This document shows positions 6,798 to 11,375 of a DNA stretch of 11,375 bases, in pieces. Made by a program: the position numbers and the translations under genes. The first letter of the stretch is position 1. The number at the start of each line of letters is the position of its first letter. The DNA is from Novosphingobium sp. GTDB taxonomy: Bacteria > Pseudomonadota > Alphaproteobacteria > Sphingomonadales > Sphingomonadaceae. Under the pieces are notes generated by a model. The model worked only from the letters and a program-made list of their open reading frames with translations, was not told the DNA's origin and did not search any database. The stretch spans positions 1 through 11,375 of the forward strand of contig JAJTFU010000125.1 of the NCBI GenBank assembly GCA_021299075.1. The letters run 5' to 3'.

Positions 6798-8159
6798 TTG
6801 TCCAACTGGCCTTGTTCGAGGAACCGGACTGCGTGGCTGCTCCCCGTCGCCTTGGCGGCGGGGGCGGTCGTTGCATTACCTGCGCAGGCCCGCAGTCCGG
6901 CTGCGGTTGCGGTACCTGCGGGCGACCGGGCCTTGCGCGTCGAGATCGGCAAGCGTGTAAGCAAGGACCTGCGGGCGTTCTACGCTGCGCGCGGCAATCG
7001 GCCATTGTGGATCGGGATTGATGGAAGGCCGCAGCCCGCGACCACGATCCTCCTGCGCCAGCTGGAAACCGCCGATCTCGATGGCCTCAAGCCGAAGACC
7101 CTCAGGTCTGGCAACCTCGAGGATGCGCTGGCCAATGCCCGCGCCAACGATGTTGCCAGTCTCGCCAAGGCTGAACTAAACGCGTCGCGGGGCTATGTCC
7201 GCTTCGTCCAGGCACTGCGCAAGGCGCCGCACGCGCCGATGATCTATGAAAGTGATGCGTTGGCCCCGGTCGTGCCGACAGCGGGCGCGGCGCTGCAGCG
7301 CGCGGCGGCCGCAAAATCGCTGGTTGGCTACCTTCAGGACATGGGTTGGATGCACCCGTTCTACGCGCCGCTCCGCGCCGCGCTGGGCAAGCCCGGCTAC
7401 AGTGCGGAGCAGCGCCGGATCGTCCAGGTCAACATGGACCGCGTTCGCGCCTTGCCGCCGATCGCGGAAGGACGCTGGGTACTGGTCGATGCCGCCGCTG
7501 CGCGGCTGTGGATGTATGATGGCAGCAGGCTGGCCGGGACGATGAAGGTCGTGGTTGGCAAGCCGGAGACCCAGACCCCGGCCATGGCGGGCTTCCTGCG
7601 CTATGCCATCGTCAACCCATACTGGAACCTGCCGGATGACCTGATGCCCAGCCGGATCACGGAAAAGGTCATTGCCAATGGCCCGGGCTATATCAAGTCG
7701 AGCGGTTATCAGGTTCTGGCCAGCTGGGAGGAGGATGCCTCGGTACTCGATCCCGCCGCGGTCGATTGGCAGGCGGTTGCGGCGGGTCAGCAGGTGGTCC
7801 GCGCGCGGCAACTGCCGGGGCCGGCCAATTTCATGGGCGCGGTCAAGTTCTTGTTCCCGAACGAGCAGGGCATCTACCTGCACGACACGCCTGAGCGCGA
7901 TCTGCTGGCGAAGGACGCGCGCTATTTCAGCAATGGCTGCGTTCGGCTTGAGCAGGCCGGCAAACTCGGCCGCTGGTTGCTTGGAAAGCCGCTGCCGCGC
8001 TCAAAAACGCCGGAGAAGCGGGTCGAGCTGCCGGTCCCGGTGCCGATCTACATCACCTACCTGACTGCAGCGCCGGGAGGGACCTCGATCCGCTTTCGGC
8101 CCGATGCCTATGGACGCGATTCCGCCCAATCGCGGGTGGCGGTACGGCAGCCGCGCTGA
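6798..8159 (+). CDS. YcbB/LdtD-like L,D-transpeptidase, TTG start
   Basis: L,D-transpeptidases of the YcbB type form 3-3 cross-links in peptidoglycan in the periplasm, and related enzymes attach proteins to it. The 453-residue product has a signal peptide (positively charged SRNR, hydrophobic core, AQA cleavage near residue 32), an N-terminal scaffold-type domain (about 45-200: DLRAFYAARGNRPLWIG, LETADLDGLKP) and a YkuD catalytic domain (about 225-390). Catalytic features are VNPYWNLPDDL, YLHDTP (His362) and SNGCVRLE with the nucleophile Cys381. GYIKSSGYQVL and RQLPGPANFMG are typical of the YcbB subfamily. I see no separate peptidoglycan-binding repeat. The start must be TTG 6798: it is the first possible start after the in-frame TAG at 6789-6791, the next in-frame ATG is about 150 residues in, and the signal peptide follows directly. 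GGGTAGGA (6786-6793) is the ribosome binding site and overlaps the stop of the lipoprotein gene, suggesting translational coupling. The gene appears intact. Confidence 0.92.
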   Translation: MSNWPCSRNRTAWLLPVALAAGAVVALPAQARSPAAVAVPAGDRALRVEIGKRVSKDLRAFYAARGNRPLWIGIDGRPQPATTILLRQLETADLDGLKPKTLRSGNLEDALANARANDVASLAKAELNASRGYVRFVQALRKAPHAPMIYESDALAPVVPTAGAALQRAAAAKSLVGYLQDMGWMHPFYAPLRAALGKPGYSAEQRRIVQVNMDRVRALPPIAEGRWVLVDAAAARLWMYDGSRLAGTMKVVVGKPETQTPAMAGFLRYAIVNPYWNLPDDLMPSRITEKVIANGPGYIKSSGYQVLASWEEDASVLDPAAVDWQAVAAGQQVVRARQLPGPANFMGAVKFLFPNEQGIYLHDTPERDLLAKDARYFSNGCVRLEQAGKLGRWLLGKPLPRSKTPEKRVELPVPVPIYITYLTAAPGGTSIRFRPDAYGRDSAQSRVAVRQPR

Positions 8160-8228
8160 AAAGGACTGGCGCTTGCCTGCCGCCCGTTGCAGCATGGCTG
8201 ACAGGACCTGAGAAATACGGGGGTGGGG

Positions 8229-8843
8229 ATGAATTGGTGGATCTGGGGCAGCGCAGCGGCGCTCTATCTCGTGTTCCGGTTGTGGTACGATAACTGGCGC
8301 GGACCATTGTCCAAGGCTGAGATCGACGCCTTCTTTACCGAGGTCCATGGCAAGTATGGCGGCGGCAATGATCCCGCTGTCCTGCGCGCCTTCCTGGAGG
8401 CCGATGACGGCAAGGAATTCGTCATGCTCAACCTGGTGAAGGTTGAACCAGGCACGGTGATCGATCCGCAGACCGGCAAGGAGCTGACCGGGCGCGAGGC
8501 CATGCGGCGCTATTCCGATCCGTTTGTCCGCGCATTGATTGCCAAGGGCGGGCATCCCGGCATGGTTGGCCGCAAGGTCGGCCCCTATGTCGATGCCTGG
8601 CAGGTTGAGGGCGATCCGGGCTGGTCGATCTTCGGGCTGATGCGCTATCGCAGCCGGCGCGACCTGATCCGGCTGGCCGGCGATCCGCGCTTTGCCGAGA
8701 TTCATCCCTACAAGTTGCTGGGCATCCCGGTGACCTTCAGTTTCCCAACGCAGCGCGAGCTGTCGGTCTATCTGGGGCCGCGGGTCTGGGTGGCGCTGGT
8801 ACTGGCGCTGGGCGCGGCGCTGTTGCAGCCGGCGCTGGGTTAA
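8229..8843 (+). CDS. Hypothetical protein with N- and C-terminal membrane segments
   Basis: I do not recognise a named gene. The 204-residue product begins with a hydrophobic segment (about residues 3-18, WWIWGSAAALYLVF) and ends with another (about 185-202, VWVALVLALGAALL), so the middle domain is probably tethered at both ends. The core contains EFVMLNLVKVEPGTV, TGKELTGREAMRRYSDPFV, GWSIFGLMRYRSRRDLIRL and PRFAEIHPYKLLGIPVTFS. The pattern of a strand-like MLNLVK segment and a helix with repeated 'phenylalanine-arginine-near-end' features resembles DUF1330/dimeric alpha-beta barrel proteins, but this is only an impression. ATG 8229 is preferred for the hydrophobic N-terminus; GTG 8223 in the same frame (adding two residues) is also possible, as the G-rich stretch at 8219-8228 makes the ribosome binding site hard to place. 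The stop TAA shares TTAA with the stop of the convergent CAP gene. No frameshift is visible. It lies 69 bp after the L,D-transpeptidase gene on the same strand. Confidence 0.8.
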   Translation: MNWWIWGSAAALYLVFRLWYDNWRGPLSKAEIDAFFTEVHGKYGGGNDPAVLRAFLEADDGKEFVMLNLVKVEPGTVIDPQTGKELTGREAMRRYSDPFVRALIAKGGHPGMVGRKVGPYVDAWQVEGDPGWSIFGLMRYRSRRDLIRLAGDPRFAEIHPYKLLGIPVTFSFPTQRELSVYLGPRVWVALVLALGAALLQPALG

Positions 8844-9364
8844 AACGGACGTTCGCCGCGCCAGTTGCCGGGCTGGGCATAGCGGCAGACCAGCACGTCT
8901 TCCTCGGCGCCGGTCGCGATGGCGCAGCCGACTTTGCCGGTGTCGCGCCAGACGATCTGGGTATAGTGGCCCACGTCCTCAACCCGGCCGGTGCGGCTGT
9001 TGTTGGGGAAGACGCCGGGGACAAAGTGTTGCTTCTCGCGCAGCCAGGCATCGACCTTCGCCTCGACCGAGAAATAGCCGCGCGTGCCGGCCCAGAGGTT
9101 TTCGCCCTGGGGGTCGCGCGGGTTGAACGGGGCATGTTCGAACCGGCCGGTGTTGGCCAGGGTAGCAGCCCACTGGCGGGCCGAAGCGGCCAGTGCCGGA
9201 TCCCAGGCCATCGGTGCCAGACCCAGGGCGGCGCGTTCGCGGTTCTGCGCGGCAAGGACGCGTTGTTCGAAATTGCTCGACAGGTCGGTTGCGCCCAGCA
9301 GCACGGGTGCAGCCAGGGCCAAGGCCCCGCCCAGCATCTTCCGCAGTGTCCGTGGTCCAGCCAT
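8840..9364 (-). CDS. Secreted CAP (SCP/PR-1-like) domain protein
   Basis: The 174-residue product has a signal peptide (TLRKMLGGALALAAPVLLGA) followed by a CAP domain filling the rest of the chain. CAP features seen: VLAAQNRERAALGLAPMAWD at the start, His77 in FEHAPF, GENLWAGT with Glu88, GHYTQIVWRDTGKVGCA with His133 (CAP1-type signature), and VCRYAQPGNWRGERPF at the end (CAP2-type). These residues build the CAP cavity. Cys147 and Cys160 may form the disulfide common in PR-1-like members. Bacterial CAP proteins are secreted with mostly unknown roles; some bind lipids or divalent metals. ATG 9364 is chosen because it directly precedes the signal peptide; the frame is open to TTG 9385, seven codons earlier. 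No strong ribosome binding site is visible for either. It is convergent with the hypothetical gene and overlaps it by 4 bp. The small L,D-transpeptidase gene lies upstream on the same strand, separated by a hairpin at 9426-9446. Confidence 0.9.
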   Translation of the reverse strand: MAGPRTLRKMLGGALALAAPVLLGATDLSSNFEQRVLAAQNRERAALGLAPMAWDPALAASARQWAATLANTGRFEHAPFNPRDPQGENLWAGTRGYFSVEAKVDAWLREKQHFVPGVFPNNSRTGRVEDVGHYTQIVWRDTGKVGCAIATGAEEDVLVCRYAQPGNWRGERPF

Positions 9365-9425
9365 CGCGTCCAGCCCGAGTTGCAAACACGGGGATGGTAC
9401 GGGGGATTGGTTAAGAGGTTGTCAG

Positions 9426-9446
9426 TGCGGGAAGGTTAATCCCGCA
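9426..9446 (-). terminator. Hairpin immediately after the small L,D-transpeptidase gene
   Basis: TGCGGGA (9426-9432) and TCCCGCA (9440-9446) form a perfect 7-bp stem with a 7-nt loop. It begins one base after the minus-strand stop codon at 9450-9448. No run of T follows on the minus strand, so it is a possible but not canonical terminator separating this gene from the CAP gene downstream. Confidence 0.4.
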
Positions 9447-9447
9447 G

Positions 9448-10101
9448 TTACGCTGTTTTCCCGGATCCAGCCGCCGGATCGGCCAGGATGAACACTTCGG
9501 TGCCCATGTCGGCAACGCGATAGAGCAATTCGGCAAAGCGTCGCGGCACGCCCAGGCAGCCGTGGGTCGCGCCATTGGCGCGGACGCGGCTGGCATGGAT
9601 CGCGATGCCATCGTCGGTCAGACGCAACATGTAGGGCATCGGCGCATCGTAGCTGCGCGAATAGTGGTCGGTCGCCTTGGCAATCACCTTGAAGGCCCCC
9701 TTCGGCGTGGGCTTATCGGGCGCGCCATACAGGATCACGGCGGTGCCGATCTCATCCTCGCCGCGGAACACCGAAATCAGCTGACGCGCCAGGTCGATCC
9801 GGATCCAGACCTGCCCTGCGCCAGCCCCGCTGTCATCCCAGACAAAGTCGCCGTAATTGAGCTTCCCGGGCACATCGAGCAGGCTGCGCACGGCGCGCAC
9901 CTGACCGCCGGGTAGGGCCAGCTGCGGTCGGGCCTGGTCCGGATAGGTGATCCGGGCCTGGTCGGCCCGGGCCAGTTCTTCAATGGCAGCGCGCCCGTCC
10001 AGACGGGCTTCGGCATCGCGGCGTTGCTGTAGATGGCTGAGCGTCAGCAAACCCAGCAGCAAGGCAATCAGGGCGATAGTAACGGACCGCTTGGACTTCA
10101 T
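9448..10101 (-). CDS. Small membrane-anchored YkuD L,D-transpeptidase
   Basis: This 217-residue protein is a second, unrelated-subfamily L,D-transpeptidase. An uncleaved-looking N-terminal membrane segment (about residues 6-23, SVTIALIALLLGLLTLSH, with KSKR before it) anchors it in the inner membrane. A charged stalk (about 25-60) leads to the YkuD domain (about 97-205): IRIDLARQLISVFRGED, TPKGAFKVIAK, IAIHAS (His169) and THGCLGVPRRFAELL, with the nucleophile Cys182 and Arg187. The HGCxGVPR form resembles ErfK/YkuD proteins that use L,D-transpeptidation to cross-link peptidoglycan or to attach or release envelope proteins; the exact activity cannot be read from sequence. ATG 10101 is the first Met before the membrane segment; no clear ribosome binding site precedes it. 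Translation may be coupled to the PEP-CTERM gene, whose stop at 10115-10117 lies 13 bp upstream. The gene looks intact. Confidence 0.9.
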   Translation of the reverse strand: MKSKRSVTIALIALLLGLLTLSHLQQRRDAEARLDGRAAIEELARADQARITYPDQARPQLALPGGQVRAVRSLLDVPGKLNYGDFVWDDSGAGAGQVWIRIDLARQLISVFRGEDEIGTAVILYGAPDKPTPKGAFKVIAKATDHYSRSYDAPMPYMLRLTDDGIAIHASRVRANGATHGCLGVPRRFAELLYRVADMGTEVFILADPAAGSGKTA

Positions 10102-10114
10102 CCGGGCGATCGGT

Positions 10115-10684
10115 TCAGCCAGGACTCGCCGCGGTGGTCCGGCGGCGACGCAATTGCAGGCCGATCAGGGCGACCCCGGCAATCATCATGATCCAAGTGG
10201 CCGGTTCGGGGACTGCCGTTACAACCGGCGGAGGTGGCGGGGGATTTCCACCGCCGCTGCCGCCTCCGCCAAGCGGGATGATTCCGCCCGACGATCCGGG
10301 CAAGCCGGGGATCGGTAGCGGCACGGGAGCAATCCCGCCGCCCGGCCCACCGGCCGCAGGGCTAGCGCCGGGCCCAATCGCGGCCGCGACCTGTTCGGGT
10401 AATGAAGCGGGTGCTGGTTGACCAGCTGTGCCCGGACGCTCCAGCACGGGTGAGAGCACCCGTTCGCTCGGCTGCCAGGTGGTAAGGTGCGGCTTTGACG
10501 AGGTCAGGGCGCCGGGGCCGCGCTCACCGGGTGAACGTCCGGAAAAGATCGAGGCGGGATCGCGCAGGGCTTCGCGCAGGACAGCGCCGCCCTGGGCCGC
10601 CAGCTCATCTGCCGAACCGCTGGGGGGCAAGACGGCAAGCCATGCAAACATTGCGCAACCATATATGATTCGCCGCCGAGACAT
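10115..10684 (-). CDS. PEP-CTERM sorting domain protein, proline/glycine-rich
   Basis: PEP-CTERM proteins are exported by Sec and then processed at the C-terminal signal by an exosortase, usually in exopolysaccharide-producing Gram-negative bacteria. The 189-residue product has a signal peptide (MSRRRIIYGCAMFAWLAVL..., likely cleaved after GSA near residue 25). A short body without recognised domain follows (about 26-100), then a low-complexity Gly/Pro linker (about 104-154, including a run of six prolines). The tripartite sorting signal comes last: PEP (159-161), a hydrophobic helix (WIMMIAGVALIGL) and an RRRR cluster (179-182). ATG 10684 is chosen; AAGGTG at 10701-10696 is 11 nt upstream. 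GTG 10693 in frame would add three residues. The payload has no domain that I can name, so function is unknown. The small L,D-transpeptidase follows after 13 bp and is probably co-transcribed. No exosortase gene lies in the window. Confidence 0.88.
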   Translation of the reverse strand: MSRRRIIYGCAMFAWLAVLPPSGSADELAAQGGAVLREALRDPASIFSGRSPGERGPGALTSSKPHLTTWQPSERVLSPVLERPGTAGQPAPASLPEQVAAAIGPGASPAAGGPGGGIAPVPLPIPGLPGSSGGIIPLGGGGSGGGNPPPPPPVVTAVPEPATWIMMIAGVALIGLQLRRRRTTAASPG

Positions 10685-10707
10685 TGAGAACACTACACCT
10701 TGTTAGC

Positions 10708-10728
10708 TTCTGCGCTTAATTAGCAGAA
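10708..10728. promoter_or_regulatory. Inverted repeat in the promoter region of the PEP-CTERM gene
   Basis: TTCTGC (10708-10713) and GCAGAA (10723-10728) are perfect inverted repeats separated by 9 bases that include the locally AT-rich TTAATTA. On the minus strand a TTGGCA-like -35 lies about 14-16 bases upstream of TAATTA/ATTAAG, so this may be the promoter with an operator-like dyad across its -10. The match to a consensus promoter is weak. This is the most AT-rich short stretch near the gene start. Confidence 0.3.
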
Positions 10729-10748
10729 CGTCGGTGTGCCAACTAGTG

Positions 10749-10774
10749 TTCCTGATCGATTGCGCGATCAGGAA
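10749..10774. terminator. Perfect 10-bp inverted repeat between the HNH and PEP-CTERM genes
   Basis: TTCCTGATCG (10749-10758) and CGATCAGGAA (10765-10774) form a perfect 10-bp stem with a 6-nt loop. It lies in the 139-bp gap between two minus-strand genes. No T-tract follows on the minus strand, so it could be a second, rho-assisted terminator for the HNH gene or a protein-binding dyad upstream of the PEP-CTERM promoter. Confidence 0.4.
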
Positions 10775-10797
10775 AATCTACCAGTCTTGAAACGGAA

Positions 10798-10814
10798 CAG
10801 CCGGAAACCGGCTG
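10798..10814 (-). terminator. Hairpin just downstream of the HNH endonuclease gene
   Basis: CAGCCGG (10798-10804) and CCGGCTG (10808-10814) form a perfect 7-bp stem with a 3-nt loop, 9 bp after the minus-strand stop at 10826-10824. On the minus strand it is followed by a moderately T-rich stretch (TTCCGTTTC), which fits a weak intrinsic terminator for the HNH gene. Confidence 0.5.
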
Positions 10815-10823
10815 GTTAACGGC

Positions 10824-11375
10824 TCAGGCTTCGAGCTCGATGTCCCAATAGAGCCAGTCTCGCCATGTCTCATGCAAGTAGTTGGGCGGAAAGGCGCGGC
10901 CACGTTCCTGCAGGTGCCAGGAGGTAGGCCGAATTGGCTCTACCAGCAGCGGCATCCCGGCCTGTTTCGGGGTGCGGCCGCCCTTCTTGAGGTTGCAGGG
11001 ACCGCAGGCCGTGGCAACATTTTCCCAGCTGGTCCGCCCGCCCAGCCGCCGCGGGATCACGTGATCGAAGGTCAGGTTGTGCGGGCTGCCGCAGTACTGG
11101 CAGGTAAACCGATCGCGCAGGAACAGGTTGAACCGCGTGAAGGCCGGAAACTCGCTGGGCTTCACATATTGCCGCAGCGCGATGACCGAAGGGATCGGCA
11201 TGGTCCAGCTGGGTGAGTGGACCTCGCGCGCATAGCTGGCGACAATGTCGACCCGCTCCAGGAACACGGCCTTGATTGCGGTCTGCCAGGGCCACAGGCT
11301 CAGTGGATAGTAGGACAGCGGGGTATAGTCGGCATTGAGCACCAGAGCCGGACAATCGGACAGATTGCGGGAGGG
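10824..11375 (-). CDS. HNH endonuclease family protein, N-terminus beyond window edge
   Basis: The minus-strand frame is open from the right edge to TGA at 10826-10824, giving 183 visible residues; the GTG at 11342 is internal because the preceding eleven codons (PSRNLSDCPAL) read smoothly into VLNADYTPLSYYPLSLWPWQ. The protein has a conserved N-terminal region (AIKAVFLERVDIVASYA, SVIALRQYVK), FNLFLRDRFTCQYCG, and an HNH-type nuclease fold: LTFDHVIPRRLGGRTSWENV followed by CGPCNLKKGGRTP. Two CxxC pairs (CQYC and CGPC) should bind structural zinc, DH gives the catalytic histidine and ENV the central asparagine. The C-terminus (YLHETWRDWLYWDIELEA) is that of the stand-alone chromosomal HNH family common in alphaproteobacteria and other bacteria, whose role is not established. 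There is no intron, phage gene or methyltransferase in view, so neither homing nor restriction is indicated. Roughly 5-20 N-terminal residues are probably missing. Confidence 0.9.
   Translation of the reverse strand, partial: PSRNLSDCPALVLNADYTPLSYYPLSLWPWQTAIKAVFLERVDIVASYAREVHSPSWTMPIPSVIALRQYVKPSEFPAFTRFNLFLRDRFTCQYCGSPHNLTFDHVIPRRLGGRTSWENVATACGPCNLKKGGRTPKQAGMPLLVEPIRPTSWHLQERGRAFPPNYLHETWRDWLYWDIELEA

Noticed and set aside
8001..8705. Minus-strand open frame of 234 codons across two plus-strand genes
   Set aside because: It spans the end of the L,D-transpeptidase and the start of the hypothetical gene, both better supported; no motif and no ribosome binding site.
10227..10270. Long near-perfect hairpin GGCGGAGGTGGC / GCCGCCTCCGCC
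   Set aside because: It lies inside the PEP-CTERM coding sequence and follows from a glycine-codon run next to a proline-codon run; codon composition explains it.
10824..11375. HNH gene as a homing endonuclease or restriction component
   Set aside because: No intron, intein, methyltransferase or phage gene nearby, and the sequence fits the widespread stand-alone chromosomal HNH family.
1..11375. CRISPR arrays, tRNA/rRNA genes, insertion sequences, attachment sites
   Set aside because: I saw no regularly spaced repeats, no cloverleaf or rRNA sequence, no transposase, and no terminal inverted or target-site repeats.

Overview
The window looks like a chromosomal segment of a high-GC alphaproteobacterium, most likely a sphingomonad (Sphingomonadaceae/Erythrobacteraceae). 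The evidence is strong G/C preference at third codon positions, a PEP-CTERM protein with a sphingomonad-style C-terminal anchor, a YcbB-type L,D-transpeptidase and an lptB-rpoN pair. There is no sign of phage, plasmid, transposon, tRNA, rRNA or CRISPR.

Layout. Positions 1-1263 (minus) hold most of pmbA, a TldD/PmbA-family protease modulator that runs off the left edge. Upstream of it on the same strand lies a frameshifted gene for a small membrane protein (1322-1625). Divergently, on the plus strand, come lptB (LPS export ATPase, 1833-2609), rpoN (sigma-54, 2621-4022, frameshifted) and a secreted metal-dependent amidohydrolase (4062-6012, frameshifted). A strong hairpin at 6039-6067 closes this group. 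Next, on the plus strand, are a glycine-zipper lipoprotein with an internal duplication (6201-6791), a YcbB-like L,D-transpeptidase starting with TTG (6798-8159) and a membrane-tethered protein of unknown function (8229-8843). The remaining genes are on the minus strand: a secreted CAP/SCP protein (8840-9364), a small YkuD L,D-transpeptidase (9448-10101), a PEP-CTERM protein 13 bp upstream of it (10115-10684), and an HNH endonuclease running off the right edge (10824-11375).

How the genes fit together. Most are cell-envelope genes: LPS export, peptidoglycan cross-linking by two different L,D-transpeptidase subfamilies, a lipoprotein, a PEP-CTERM surface protein and a secreted CAP protein. Two tight pairs look co-transcribed: lipoprotein with YcbB-like Ldt, and PEP-CTERM protein with small Ldt.

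The most striking observation is that three neighbouring genes (small membrane protein, rpoN, amidohydrolase) each change reading frame once, all in the +1 sense. In rpoN and the amidohydrolase the break coincides with the apparent loss of about 26-33 conserved residues, so these are out-of-frame internal deletions rather than single-base slips. Codon bias stays gene-like on both sides of each break, which means either very recent lesions or an assembly/consensus artefact. I found no convincing new multi-gene system. The PEP-CTERM/Ldt pair and the lipoprotein/Ldt pair are the best candidates for undescribed functional partnerships.
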